A DNA stretch of 64,000 nucleotides from Salinicoccus luteus DSM 17002 (GCF_000712035.1 NZ_KL544008.1:1-64000), one strand, 5' to 3'; shown: positions 37,240 through 46,344, counted from the first letter of the stretch. The notes: generated by a model not told the origin, from the letters alone. Numbers and translations are program-made.

Positions 37240-37860
37240 ATGAAGAAGGATATTATTTCCATCATAGTCATCCTGCTGCTGGGAGGCCTTCTGTTCTACA
37301 TTTCCACAGACGGCTTCCGGATCTATACGATTGAAGCGGAGCGCATCGAATCCCTGAAAAGTGAAAAGCCCGAGTTCCCGGATGTGGACGTCGTCGACAA
37401 TACCGGCCGCGCGTATCCATTCGATGAATTCCAGGGCAAATACATCCTCATGACATTCATCTATACATCATGCGAAACTGCCTGTCCGATGATGGAGGCG
37501 AACATGAAGGCGGTATATGACACATTCGATGCATCGGCCTACGGCGATGACCTTGTATTCCTCAGCACGTCGTTCGATACCGAACGCGATACGGTGGAAG
37601 TGCTGGACCGCTATGCGGACTACTTCGATGCAGACGGGGAAACGTGGCGCATGCTGAGGGTGCCGGAGGCCCGGGACCTGGACACGGTGCTCGATACGTA
37701 TGGGGTCACCGTCATTCCTGAGGGGGATGCCGATTATCAGCACAACACATCATTCTATCTGATCGGTCCTGATGGCAGCCTCGTCGAGGTGCTCGACTAC
37801 CGGGATATCGATGGGGCCGTCCAGGCGCTCGATAGGCACGTAGGGGAGGGCACGTCATGA
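37240..37860 (+). CDS. SCO1/SenC-type copper chaperone
   Basis: Thioredoxin-like, membrane-anchored protein that metallates or reduces the CuA site of oxidases. The 206-residue protein has an N-terminal anchor (IISIIVILLLGGLLFYIS), the copper-binding CETACP (Cys78 and Cys82) and the distal histidine His168 in YQHNTSFYL. These three ligands are the SCO signature. It overlaps the next gene by four bases (ATGA), so the copper protein and the membrane protein are made together. Confidence 0.93.
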   Translation: MKKDIISIIVILLLGGLLFYISTDGFRIYTIEAERIESLKSEKPEFPDVDVVDNTGRAYPFDEFQGKYILMTFIYTSCETACPMMEANMKAVYDTFDASAYGDDLVFLSTSFDTERDTVEVLDRYADYFDADGETWRMLRVPEARDLDTVLDTYGVTVIPEGDADYQHNTSFYLIGPDGSLVEVLDYRDIDGAVQALDRHVGEGTS

Positions 37861-38429
37861 AGCAGTTCTGGTATGGACTCGTACTCTTCCTCTTCCTTGC
37901 ACTGCCGCCTGTCAGGCACCTGCTCGAATCGATCATGGCATTCCACATGCATATGCAGATGCCGCTGCTGTTCGTCTCCGGGCTTCTGATGGCACCATTC
38001 TTCATGAAGCGGTTCAAAAACTTCTTCGACCAGTGGAATGGAAGCGGGCTGCCGGGCGTCATCCTCTTTCTCGTCATCGTCCTGTACTGGATGGTGCCGA
38101 AGGCGATGGATGAATCGCTCGAGATCATGGCGGTCGAAGCCTTCAAGTTCATCTCGCTGCCATTCCTTGCCGGCGTCCCGCTCCGGGACAGCTGGGTGAG
38201 GATTGGCAAGGCGACGGAAAGCGTCCTGCTGCTCGCGCTCGCCATACTGTTCAGCATCATGGCCTACCTCTACATCCTCTTCGAGAGCACATTGTGCAAC
38301 AACTATCTGCTCGTCGACCAGAAGACGGTCGGCTGGGGCTTCGCCTTCTTCAGCCTGTGCCTGATACTGTACCTTGTGCTGACATTGTTCACCGACCAGT
38401 CCCAATACTACGACGAAGCCTCCACCTGA
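37857..38429 (+). CDS. CtaG-like/DUF1404-like polytopic membrane protein
   Basis: A 190-residue protein with about five to six membrane helices. Near the N-terminus it has a dense histidine/methionine cluster, FHMHMQMPLLFVSG (residues 29-42), resembling the HM-rich segment of caa3 CtaG proteins that place copper in CuB. It is translationally coupled to the SCO gene at the end of an oxidase operon. The likely role is therefore copper delivery or assembly of the ba3 oxidase, but this is inference; the family call is uncertain and DUF1404 is an alternative. Its stop codon lies inside the terminator palindrome shared with the convergent Crp gene. Confidence 0.65.
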   Translation: MKQFWYGLVLFLFLALPPVRHLLESIMAFHMHMQMPLLFVSGLLMAPFFMKRFKNFFDQWNGSGLPGVILFLVIVLYWMVPKAMDESLEIMAVEAFKFISLPFLAGVPLRDSWVRIGKATESVLLLALAILFSIMAYLYILFESTLCNNYLLVDQKTVGWGFAFFSLCLILYLVLTLFTDQSQYYDEAST

Positions 38430-38447
38430 ATCAGGTGGAGGCTTTTA
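38416..38447. terminator. Shared terminator spanning the stops of two convergent genes
   Basis: AAGCCTCCACCTGA and TCAGGTGGAGGCTT form a 29-base near-perfect palindrome with TTTT on the plus side. The plus-strand stop TGA and the minus-strand stop TGA lie in its two arms, one base apart. Confidence 0.88.
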
Positions 38448-39132
38448 GGTGCTTATTCAGATTCGGGATATGCACGACGAGAAAACCGTCCGTATCCTCA
38501 TCGATGATGTTCATTTTCTTGAAGTGTGTAATGTTGCGGCTCACCGTCTCCCGGGACGTGCCGATGATGTTGGCGATGTCCTGCTTCGTCAAGCGCGTTG
38601 ATATCCGGCTGTATGTCTCATCGATCACCTCGCCATGGTTCGTCAGCAGGCGTTCGAGCAGCAGCAGGATCTGCTTGTCTGTCGAACGGAAGATCTTGTC
38701 CTCAAGGCGCTTCTGCAGATCCACGATCAGCTGTCCGAGTGTCCGGAACATCTTGATCGACACTTCCGGGTGGTCCATCAGCAGCTGCTCGAAACCCTCC
38801 TTCGGGATGGTGATCAGCTCCGACGTCTCGGCGGTGATGGCGTTTGCGGGGTATGAATCCTCCCGGAACAGCCCGTGGTGCGGGAACATCTCCCCCGACT
38901 GGAAGAAGTTCACGATCTGCTCCCTCCCGGAGGCATCATTGCGGTAGATCTTCACTTTGCCCGATGCGACAAAATAGACATGGTCCATCGGTTCATTCTG
39001 CATGAATATATGGGTGCTGCGATAGAACTTCCTCTGGTTTGAAATATCCACGATCAGCCCGAGCTCATCATCCGTCAGTGAGCGGAAAATTTCAATCTGA
39101 GCAAGCAGCTGTCCGAGATTGCTTCGCTGCAT
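38431..39132 (-). CDS. Crp/Fnr family transcriptional regulator
   Basis: A 233-residue regulator. Residues 1-120 form the cyclic-nucleotide-type beta roll (FVASGKVKIYRNDASGREQIVNFF), residues 120-145 the dimer helix, and RLTKQDIANIIGTSRETVSRNITHFKK near 179-205 the helix-turn-helix with the RETVSR recognition helix that reads GTGA half-sites. It has no cysteine cluster for an iron-sulfur centre, so it is ArcR/Crp-like rather than an oxygen-sensing Fnr. It is convergent with the oxidase operon, whose promoter has a matching GTGA-N6-TCAC palindrome. The effector is unknown. Confidence 0.9.
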   Translation of the reverse strand: MQRSNLGQLLAQIEIFRSLTDDELGLIVDISNQRKFYRSTHIFMQNEPMDHVYFVASGKVKIYRNDASGREQIVNFFQSGEMFPHHGLFREDSYPANAITAETSELITIPKEGFEQLLMDHPEVSIKMFRTLGQLIVDLQKRLEDKIFRSTDKQILLLLERLLTNHGEVIDETYSRISTRLTKQDIANIIGTSRETVSRNITHFKKMNIIDEDTDGFLVVHIPNLNKHLKAST

Positions 39133-39254
39133 CTGTGATACCTCACTTTTCTTTTGGCTATATCATATCATACTGGCACGGACGGGGGCGGTCTACTCGC
39201 CATTGTGCCATCCACGCCGGTTCATTTTCCCGACCCATCACCTTTCTTCCTCCA

Positions 39255-39285
39255 CAAAAAAGGGACACCATCCCTGGCGTCCCTT
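39255..39285 (-). terminator. spxH-side terminator
   Basis: AAGGGACACCA pairs with TGGCGTCCCTT (one mismatch); on the minus strand TTTTTTG follows, 27 bases past the spxH stop. Confidence 0.82.
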
Positions 39286-39311
39286 CAAATCCAATCTTAA
39301 AAATAACAATA

Positions 39312-40103
39312 CTATCTTCCGAGGGAAGATGTGCCACCCCGTATCTGGTAGTACATGCCATCTTCCGTTTCAACTTCCTCCACGAGCCGCTGCAGACGCA
39401 GCTTCTTGAGCTCGTTGAGCAGAAGGCCGGTCCGCCATTCGAAAACGGTCTTCAGTTCGTGGAAGCTGACCACTTCATAGGATTCGATATAGTCGCAGAT
39501 GCTCGGCAGCGGGTGTTTCTCTATCTCTTTTTCGATGAGTTCGTTGATGATGTAGGTATATATATGGTAAGGATAGACCCCTTCTACTTTGACGCCTTCC
39601 GCCTCCACGTCCCCTGAGAAGAAGATCATGGCGGGCAGTTCTTCGACGTCCATCTCACGGTAGACCATGAGATCGCGTTTCAACAGGCTGCGCACATCCT
39701 CGGAGTGTGCATCTGTTGTGAAAGCATTGACATCCAGGCCGGCGAGCCTGGCGCTTTCTTCCATGTGTTCGATTGTACATATATTTCTCGTCGGTACAAT
39801 ACGATTGAGTACATAGCGCATGAATGCACGTGCCTTGTTGCGCCCCTGGACTTCCGCGGCCTTGTAGGCGAGCGCGAGGTTGTCGATGTCCGAGGTGGAC
39901 TGGGCCTGGCATTTTGTCAGCACCTGCAGTGACGGCGCCAGTATCTTCTTTATCGTCACATGGCCGCGATATTCGAGCAGCAGCTTGTTGATGATCGGTT
40001 CCATTGCGCGGCAGTCATCTGAGAACGGGTCGAAAAAGTAAAAAATTTCGATATAATGGGATGTCGGTTCAATTACGAGTGACTGTGTTCCAGTTCTATT
40101 CAT
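39312..40103 (-). CDS. spxH: ClpXP adaptor SpxH (YjbH)
   Basis: Binds Spx and hands it to ClpXP, keeping Spx low without stress. The 263-residue protein has a DsbA/thioredoxin-like N-terminal half with FYFFDPFSDDCRAMEPIINK near 21-40; only one cysteine is present at the thioredoxin-like motif. The C-terminal half is helical. It lies next to the globin gene, as in Bacillus and Staphylococcus, but is separated from pepF here by the oxidase locus. The start follows AGGGTGAGGAC. Confidence 0.92.
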   Translation of the reverse strand: MNRTGTQSLVIEPTSHYIEIFYFFDPFSDDCRAMEPIINKLLLEYRGHVTIKKILAPSLQVLTKCQAQSTSDIDNLALAYKAAEVQGRNKARAFMRYVLNRIVPTRNICTIEHMEESARLAGLDVNAFTTDAHSEDVRSLLKRDLMVYREMDVEELPAMIFFSGDVEAEGVKVEGVYPYHIYTYIINELIEKEIEKHPLPSICDYIESYEVVSFHELKTVFEWRTGLLLNELKKLRLQRLVEEVETEDGMYYQIRGGTSSLGR

Positions 40104-40116
40104 GTCCTCACCCTAC

Positions 40117-40485
40117 TTAATCTATTGAATTCACCATATGGTTCGCTGTCAGTGTGTAACGTGCCATAATGTATGTTTTCAATTCCTCTTCAAGCCCTAC
40201 GTCATTCATGGCCCGGTCCATATTCTCAAGCCATGCTTCCGCCGCTTCCGGCGTAATGCGGAATGGCACATGGCGTGCCTTCAGCATCGGGTGGCCGTAT
40301 TCCTCGTTATAGAGGTTCGGTCCACCGAGAAACTGCGTCTGGAAGAGCTTCTGCTTATAGGCCGTTTCAGTCAGATCATCCGGGAACAGATGGTTGATGC
40401 GCGTATCCTCTGCAACGTAGCCGTAGAAGATATCGATCATGCGGTACAGCTTGTCCTGTCCGATCTCCTTAAATGGAATTGGCAT
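40117..40485 (-). CDS. Truncated hemoglobin, group II
   Basis: A 122-residue 2-over-2 globin (trHbO, YjbI-like) that binds oxygen or nitric oxide. Recognisable features are INHLFPDDLTETAYKQKLFQTQFLGGPNLYNEEYGHPMLKARH pattern pieces: the E-helix FLGGP, and RHVPF with the proximal His near residue 71. The ATG after GGGTGA was preferred over a GTG three codons earlier. It overlaps the end of the CYTH gene by 17 bases. Its position beside spxH suggests a link with thiol or nitrosative stress. Confidence 0.92.
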   Translation of the reverse strand: MPIPFKEIGQDKLYRMIDIFYGYVAEDTRINHLFPDDLTETAYKQKLFQTQFLGGPNLYNEEYGHPMLKARHVPFRITPEAAEAWLENMDRAMNDVGLEEELKTYIMARYTLTANHMVNSID

Positions 40486-41071
40486 AATTGTCACCCGATC
40501 TGATATCCTGCAGCTTATTGTAGAAGCGCTCGACCTTCGTCACTTCCTTCCTGCGTTCGATGCCCTGTGCTTCAAGGAGGTTCAGGAAGTGCGTCTCTCC
40601 CTTGTCGTAGTTGTCGACTTCGAATTCGAGTTCGAAGTCCTCGGTGTCGAGATAGCTGTTCTTATCAAGTACGAGCAGCCCCTCCTTATAGTCGGTTTCG
40701 CGCCGTTCGGTTGAGAGGGCGCCGTATATCTTGAGCTGCGTAGTGTCTATATTGAAACGTTCGAGTTCACCGCGGATAAGCTCGGGCAGTTCGTCTGTGC
40801 GGATGTTGCGGTCGAAGTTCAGATCGCTCTCCACTTCACCGTGGTATTCCATCACGCCTTTCCCCGTCGGCTCCTTCAGCGTCATAATCTGCTTTCCGCC
40901 TGTATCCCTGATCCTCAGCAGCAGGCGGTTGTGTTTCATGTCAAGATCTGGGGTATCTATATAGAAGTTCGTCTGCACAACCGGCTGTGTGTTTTTGAAC
41001 AGCGCTTCATGCAGGCGTCCGTATTCCTCCCCGGTCAAAAGGTTCTTGAATTCTATTTCGAGTTCTTTCAT
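40469..41071 (-). CDS. CYTH domain protein (YjbK-like)
   Basis: A 200-residue CYTH-domain protein; the family cuts or binds triphosphorylated substrates with divalent metal. It has the signature ELEIEFK at residues 3-9 (ExExK) and alternating charged residues along a beta barrel (LLLRIRD, IMTLKEP, VESDL, ELEFEVDNY). In Bacillus the yjbI-yjbK-yjbL-yjbM-nadK order is the same. The ATG follows AAGGAG by eight bases. Possible substrates include inorganic triphosphate; none is shown. Confidence 0.88.
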   Translation of the reverse strand: MKELEIEFKNLLTGEEYGRLHEALFKNTQPVVQTNFYIDTPDLDMKHNRLLLRIRDTGGKQIMTLKEPTGKGVMEYHGEVESDLNFDRNIRTDELPELIRGELERFNIDTTQLKIYGALSTERRETDYKEGLLVLDKNSYLDTEDFELEFEVDNYDKGETHFLNLLEAQGIERRKEVTKVERFYNKLQDIRSGDNYANSI

Positions 41072-41190
41072 CAGATCCACTCCTTAATGTATATTATCTT
41101 AAATTTGAAATGCAGTGTAAAGTAAACAGTTTCCTACGTTATCAAATGCGAGATACTATGGTAAAATAAATTGCGCAAGGAGTGAAAATA

Positions 41191-41535
41191 ATGGATATAT
41201 ATGTAACGGAAATCAAATTTGAAGATGCGGCATTGAAATGCTACGCAGAAGCGGACACACAGGGACTGAAGGCAGCAGCACGCATGATCGTCGATTCTGA
41301 TAACATGGCGTTCATATACATGCTGGACGACGGGGAAGCGTTCAGACGGGTTCACTTTGTAAGGGAAACGTGGTCCATGCTGAAGGCGCACCACGGCGCT
41401 GAGGTCATCCTGAATACGGATGTCATCCTGACGGATTTCTGGGATGAACTGGACTATCTGATTGAAAATATTGAGGACAACAACAATTATGGGGAAGCTT
41501 TTGAGAGTGCAGTCAGGGAAGAGTTCATACAATAG
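41191..41535 (+). CDS. UPF0738 family protein
   Basis: A 114-residue soluble, acidic protein of unknown function, matching the UPF0738 proteins found between the CYTH gene and relQ in staphylococci. It shows no catalytic motif; FRRVHFVRETWSML near 50 and LTDFWDELDYLIENIEDNNNYG at 81-102 are the most characteristic stretches. The ATG follows AAGGAGTG. It is divergent from CYTH and the first gene of a group with relQ and nadK. Confidence 0.82.
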   Translation: MDIYVTEIKFEDAALKCYAEADTQGLKAAARMIVDSDNMAFIYMLDDGEAFRRVHFVRETWSMLKAHHGAEVILNTDVILTDFWDELDYLIENIEDNNNYGEAFESAVREEFIQ

Positions 41536-41562
41536 AACGGATTTAGGACTGGAGTGTAAGTG

Positions 41563-42186
41563 ATGGAACAATGGGAGAAGTTTCTTGCACCTTACAAGCA
41601 GGCTGTCGAGGAGCTCAAGATCAAACTGAAGGGGATGCGTCAGGATTATCAGCTCACGCGCCAGTCCTCTCCGGTGGAATTCGTGACGGCACGGGTGAAG
41701 CCGGTACAGAGCATCATAGAGAAGGCCAGTGCGCGCAACATCCCGTATGACCGTCTGCAGGAGGGCATGTATGATATCGCCGGTGTCAGGATCATGTGCC
41801 AGTTCGTCGATGACATCGAGCTGATCTGCGCCCAGATCCGCAACCGGACGGACATGAAGGTTGTCGAGGAGCGTGACTATGTGGCCAATACGAAGGAGAG
41901 CGGCTACCGTTCGTACCACCTCATCGTGGAATATCCGGTGGAGCGCATCGGCGGCGCGGTGACCATCCTTGCGGAAATCCAGATCCGCACGCTGGCCATG
42001 AACTTCTGGGCGACGATCGAACATACACTGAACTATAAATACAGCGGGGAGTACCCGCCGGAAATAAAGAAGCGCCTCCAGAATGCGGCTGAGGCGGCGT
42101 ATCTTCTCGATCAGGAGATGTCCGAGATCCGCGAGGAGATCCAGGATGCCCAGAAGTACTATACGAAAAAGCGGAACATACGCTGA
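41563..42186 (+). CDS. relQ: Small alarmone synthetase RelQ
   Basis: A 207-residue single-domain (p)ppGpp synthetase that responds to cell-wall and alkaline stress. The synthetase fold is clear: DIAGVRIMCQFVDDI near 71-85, SGYRSYHLIVEYP near 110-122 (ATP/GDP binding), and EIQIRTLAMNFWATIEHTLNYKY pattern pieces at EIQIRT with the metal-binding acids. It lacks hydrolase and TGS domains. The ATG is six bases after GGAGTG. It is upstream of nadK, the usual Firmicutes order. Confidence 0.94.
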   Translation: MEQWEKFLAPYKQAVEELKIKLKGMRQDYQLTRQSSPVEFVTARVKPVQSIIEKASARNIPYDRLQEGMYDIAGVRIMCQFVDDIELICAQIRNRTDMKVVEERDYVANTKESGYRSYHLIVEYPVERIGGAVTILAEIQIRTLAMNFWATIEHTLNYKYSGEYPPEIKKRLQNAAEAAYLLDQEMSEIREEIQDAQKYYTKKRNIR

Positions 42187-42222
42187 TCCGATACAGACAA
42201 AGCTTGAGGAAGGTGTGGCTAT

Positions 42223-43017
42223 ATGAAGTTTTTCATCGTTTCCAAAGGAGACACGAAATCGAATGCATTGAAGGATAAAATGATGAACTACATGGTGGAT
42301 ATGGGGATGACCCCTGATGAGAAGGCACCCGACATCGTCATTTCGGTCGGGGGAGACGGCACGCTGCTCCAGGCATTCCACCGCTATCAGCACCTTCTTG
42401 ATCACACGGCGTTCGTCGGTGTACATACAGGGCATCTCGGCTTCTATGCAGACTGGCTGCCACAGGAAGTGGAACGGCTCATCATCGCAATACAGAACGA
42501 CGAATTCCAAGTCATCGAATACCCGCTGCTCGAGACGATCATCCGCTACGAGTCGGAGGGTACGGAAACGCGCTATCTGGCGCTTAATGAAGCGACGCTC
42601 AGGACCGACAACGGGACGACGCTCGTCATGGATGTCGACATACGCAACCAGCATTTCGAACGGTTCAGGGGGGATGGCCTGTGCATCTCGACACCATCCG
42701 GTTCGACCGCCTACAACAAGGCGCTCGGCGGTGCGCTGATCCACCCGTCTCTTGAAGCGATACAGATTACGGAGATCGCATCCATCAACAACCGGGTGTT
42801 CCGTACCGTCGGTTCGCCGCTCGTCCTGCCGAAGCATCATACATGCCAGGTGCTGCCGGTGAACAGCGAAGTCTATCAGATGACGATCGACCATATCAAT
42901 CTCGTGCATAAAGGCGTCAAATCGATCCAGTTCAGGGTCGCGGATGAAAAGATAAGGTTTGCCCGGTTCAGGCCGTTCCCATTCTGGAAGAGGGTGCACG
43001 ACTCCTTCATATCCTAG
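42223..43017 (+). CDS. nadK: NAD kinase
   Basis: Phosphorylates NAD to NADP. The 264-residue protein carries GGDGTLL at 43-49, the conserved aspartate site, and [14 protein letters not shown] near 152-165. In S. aureus an rluD-type pseudouridine synthase follows before mgtE; here nadK is followed directly by a terminator and mgtE. Confidence 0.95.
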   Translation: MKFFIVSKGDTKSNALKDKMMNYMVDMGMTPDEKAPDIVISVGGDGTLLQAFHRYQHLLDHTAFVGVHTGHLGFYADWLPQEVERLIIAIQNDEFQVIEYPLLETIIRYESEGTETRYLALNEATLRTDNGTTLVMDVDIRNQHFERFRGDGLCISTPSGSTAYNKALGGALIHPSLEAIQITEIASINNRVFRTVGSPLVLPKHHTCQVLPVNSEVYQMTIDHINLVHKGVKSIQFRVADEKIRFARFRPFPFWKRVHDSFIS

Positions 43018-43021
43018 GATG

Positions 43022-43046
43022 AAAGCACTGTCATGGTGCTTTTTTG
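43022..43046 (+). terminator. nadK terminator
   Basis: AAAGCAC pairs with GTGCTTT, a short stem followed by T residues. Confidence 0.78.
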
Positions 43047-43092
43047 GTTTAAGCATCCTTTTTAAAAAATAATCCCAAAGGGTGGTGGCATC

Positions 43093-44466
43093 ATGGCTGA
43101 TGTTGTAGAAATGACAGAAATGGAACGCGAATATGAAACATTGCGCGCCCATCTGAGGGAAGGGGAAATGGATCTTTTCCGGGAGGCTTTCTTCGAGCTG
43201 CACAACTATGAGCAGAGTGAATTCTACCTCGAGCTTGAGGAGGCGGACCGTCAGACGATGTACCACTTCCTCAGCCCGGAGGAGGTGGCGGAGTTCTTCG
43301 ACAGCCTGGAACTCGATCCGGAAGAGTACGATGCGCTGTTCGAAACGATGAATGCCCGGTATGCAGCAAGCATGATCGGTGCGATGCAGTATGATAACGC
43401 CGTCGATATACTGAATGAAGTGTCGAAGGAGAAGCTCACTTCATTCCTGACGCTGATGGACCGGGAGGACGCCCGGGAGATACGCACGCTCATGAACTAT
43501 GAGGAGGACACGGCGGGCGGTATCATGACGACGGAATTCGTCAGCGTCACCTCCCTCATGACCGTGCGGGAGGCCATGCGGCACCTCAAGCAGATGGCGC
43601 TTGATTCGGAGACGATCTACTATGTGTTCGTCGTGGATCCGGACCAGAAGCTTGCCGGGATCCTCTCCCTCCGTGAACTGATCATTGCGGATGATGATGC
43701 CTATATCGGCGACATCATGATCGAGCGTGTCGTATCCGCCCGCGTATCGGACGACCAGGAGGAAGTGGCCCGGATCATGCGGGACTACGACTTTCTTGCG
43801 ATGCCGGTCGTGGACTACCAGGACCACCTGGTCGGCATCATCACGGCTGATGACATCATGGATGTCATGGACGAAGAGGCTCACGAGGACTATTCCAGAC
43901 TTGCCGGTATGAGTGAGATCGAACCGGCGTCGGACTCTTCATTTTCCACAGCGAAGAAGCGGCTGCCGTGGCTCATCGGCCTGACGTTCATGGGCATGGT
44001 CACTGCAGCGATGCTGACGACATTCGAGGACACGCTGGCCCAGGTCGCCGTTCTCGGTGCGTTCATCCCGATCATCGGCGGCATGGCCGGCAACAGCGGC
44101 ACACAGTCGCTGGCCGTAGCGGTCCGCGGCATTGCGACCGGCGAGATAAAGGACACGAGCAAAATAAAACTGGCCCTCCGTGAGATGGGTTCCGGCCTCA
44201 TTACAGGACTTGTATGCGGCCTGATCATATTTGGCATCATTACACTCTTGTATGATTCGCCGATTCTTGGTATCATCGTCGGAGTCAGTCTGCTGATTGC
44301 GATGACGCTGGCCACACTGCTCGGCACACTCGTGCCGCTTCTGATGAGCCGGCTGAACATCGACCCGGCAGTCGCCAGCGGCCCATTCATAACGACAGCA
44401 AATGACATCATCAGCCTGCTCGTCTATTTTTCGCTTGCGAATGCATTCATGTCGTATCTGCTATAA
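43093..44466 (+). CDS. mgtE: Magnesium transporter MgtE
   Basis: A 457-residue Mg2+ channel. Domains in order: MgtE N superhelical domain (about 20-130), two CBS domains (132-255, with MNYEEDTAGGIMTTEFVSV at the start), a connecting plug helix, and five membrane helices from 287. PIIGGMAGNSGTQSLAV near 330 and the conserved pore aspartate in LNIDPAVASGPF near 425 are the channel signature. No M-box riboswitch was found in the short leader; gating by the cytosolic domain is the known control. Confidence 0.94.
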   Translation: MADVVEMTEMEREYETLRAHLREGEMDLFREAFFELHNYEQSEFYLELEEADRQTMYHFLSPEEVAEFFDSLELDPEEYDALFETMNARYAASMIGAMQYDNAVDILNEVSKEKLTSFLTLMDREDAREIRTLMNYEEDTAGGIMTTEFVSVTSLMTVREAMRHLKQMALDSETIYYVFVVDPDQKLAGILSLRELIIADDDAYIGDIMIERVVSARVSDDQEEVARIMRDYDFLAMPVVDYQDHLVGIITADDIMDVMDEEAHEDYSRLAGMSEIEPASDSSFSTAKKRLPWLIGLTFMGMVTAAMLTTFEDTLAQVAVLGAFIPIIGGMAGNSGTQSLAVAVRGIATGEIKDTSKIKLALREMGSGLITGLVCGLIIFGIITLLYDSPILGIIVGVSLLIAMTLATLLGTLVPLLMSRLNIDPAVASGPFITTANDIISLLVYFSLANAFMSYLL

Positions 44467-44476
44467 GGAGTAACCT

Positions 44477-46336
44477 ATGGAACATGGACCATCTGTAGTA
44501 TCATTGGCGATTGTCGTCCTGGCGGCACTGCTTACGCCAATACTGATCAGTCGCCTCAAAGTAAGTTTCCTCCCGGTTGTGGTTGCGGAGATCATCGTCG
44601 GGGTCATCATCGGAAGATCATTTCTCAATATCGTCGATGCAGGTGACCCGTGGCTGAATATCCTCTCCACGCTGGGTTTTATATTTCTGATGTTTCTCAG
44701 TGGGCTCGAGATCGACTTCGATGCCTTCACCCAGAAGTCGTCCGCCCAGAAGAAATCGAAGGTTTTGAAGCGTCCTCTGCCGAACACACTTCTACTGACC
44801 ACCGGCATATTCGTCGGCATCCTGACGCTCAGCCTCCTGTTTGCGCTCATGATGCGGGGATTCGGTGTATTTGACGACGTCTTCCTGCTCGTCATCATCA
44901 TCTCCACCATCTCCCTCGGTGTCGTCGTTCCGACATTGAAGGAGGCGAACCTCATCACGACGCAGATGGGTCAGGTCATCCTGCTCGTCGCCGTCATCGC
45001 GGACCTTGCCACAATGATCATGCTGGCATTCTATTCACAGCTGTATGCGGATGCGAGCCAGCCGATCTGGCTGATGACGATACTCGTCGGTTTTGCGATC
45101 CTGTTCTACCTGCTGGGGCGGGTCATGAACCAGTCGCATTTCATCAAACAGCTGAACAACGGCACGATGCAGATCGGCATCCGGGGCGTATTCGCCCTGA
45201 TCATCATGCTCGTGGCGCTTGCTGAAGGGGTGGGGGCAGAGAACATCCTCGGCGCCTTCATCGCCGGGTGCATCGTCAGCCTGCTCAAGCCCGACCAGGA
45301 CATCGTGCACAAGCTCGATTCCTTCGGCTACGGGTTCTTCATCCCCATATTCTTCATCATGGTGGGTGTGGACCTCGACCTGCCGTCGCTGTTCTCGGAC
45401 AGCCGGGTGTTCATACTGATCCCGGTGCTGCTGCTCGCCTTCCTGCTCAGCAAACTGGTGCCGGTGATGGTGCTGCTTCGGTACTTTGACATCAAACGGG
45501 TCACTGCGGCAGGGTTCCTGCTGACGTCGACACTGTCGCTCATCATCGCGGCCGCCGTCATCGCCGAGCAGATCGGCATGATTACGAATGCGGAAAGCGG
45601 CATGTTCATACTGAGTGCCGTCATCGCATGCATCATCACACCAGTCGTCTTCAGGCAGCTCTATCCTGAAGGGGAAAATGAGGACCGCGTAATCAATGTG
45701 ACGGTCTTCGGCAACAATCAGCTGACGGTGCCCGTGTCGCACAGCATCGCCGGCGGCCTGTATCATGTGAAGCTCGTCTTCCATAAGAACTATTCGGATT
45801 CGAGGGAGAGGAGTACGGAGAATCTGAGCTTCCACGAAATTCCGGAATACTCGGAGGCGGCACTCGATGAGATCGATGCATTCGATGCCGATATCGTCGT
45901 GCTCGGCGCCAATGATTCCGACATCAACTGGCGTGTGGCCGAGATGGCGGAGGATCGGGGTGTCGAGCGCATCATCTACCGCGTCGACGATCCGACGCAG
46001 GAGCGTGCCGTCAAGGAGCGCGGCTATGAACTGTTCTCGACGATGCTCAGCTCGAAGACGCTGCTCCGTGGCCTGATTGAATCACCCAACATGATGCAGC
46101 TCCTCTCGGATGAGGAGACGTCCATCTACGAAATCCAGATGAACAACTACCGCTATGATGAAATGCTGCTCCGGAACTTCCCGTTCACCGGAGACATCAT
46201 CTTCCTGAGGATATTGCGCGGCCAGGAATCCCTCGTGCCGCATGGCGATACGCCTCTGCATGTGGATGACCGCATCTTCATGACGGGAACAAGGGAATAT
46301 GTGGAGGAGTTAAAGCGAGAGCTCGAACTCTACTGA
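44477..46336 (+). CDS. CPA2-family cation:proton antiporter with TrkA-type C-terminal domains
   Basis: A 619-residue transporter. Residues 1-395 are an Na+/H+ exchanger domain of about 12 helices (IFLMFLSGLEIDFDAF near 70; GAFIAGCIVSLL; IFFIMVGVDLDLP), residues 405-525 look like a nucleotide-binding RCK/TrkA-N domain, and the C-terminus (VPHGDTPLHVDDRIFMTG) is a TrkA-C domain. It probably exports Na+ or K+ in exchange for protons, useful in a halophile. It follows mgtE after ten bases, as in S. aureus. Ion selectivity is not predictable. Confidence 0.9.
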   Translation: MEHGPSVVSLAIVVLAALLTPILISRLKVSFLPVVVAEIIVGVIIGRSFLNIVDAGDPWLNILSTLGFIFLMFLSGLEIDFDAFTQKSSAQKKSKVLKRPLPNTLLLTTGIFVGILTLSLLFALMMRGFGVFDDVFLLVIIISTISLGVVVPTLKEANLITTQMGQVILLVAVIADLATMIMLAFYSQLYADASQPIWLMTILVGFAILFYLLGRVMNQSHFIKQLNNGTMQIGIRGVFALIIMLVALAEGVGAENILGAFIAGCIVSLLKPDQDIVHKLDSFGYGFFIPIFFIMVGVDLDLPSLFSDSRVFILIPVLLLAFLLSKLVPVMVLLRYFDIKRVTAAGFLLTSTLSLIIAAAVIAEQIGMITNAESGMFILSAVIACIITPVVFRQLYPEGENEDRVINVTVFGNNQLTVPVSHSIAGGLYHVKLVFHKNYSDSRERSTENLSFHEIPEYSEAALDEIDAFDADIVVLGANDSDINWRVAEMAEDRGVERIIYRVDDPTQERAVKERGYELFSTMLSSKTLLRGLIESPNMMQLLSDEETSIYEIQMNNYRYDEMLLRNFPFTGDIIFLRILRGQESLVPHGDTPLHVDDRIFMTGTREYVEELKRELELY

Positions 46337-46344
46337 TGGAAATG

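Noticed and set aside
41134-43266. 710-codon open frame on the minus strand opposite UPF0738, relQ and nadK
   Set aside because: It covers several confident genes in the mirror frame and has no start signal; the length is a by-product of GC-rich third positions.
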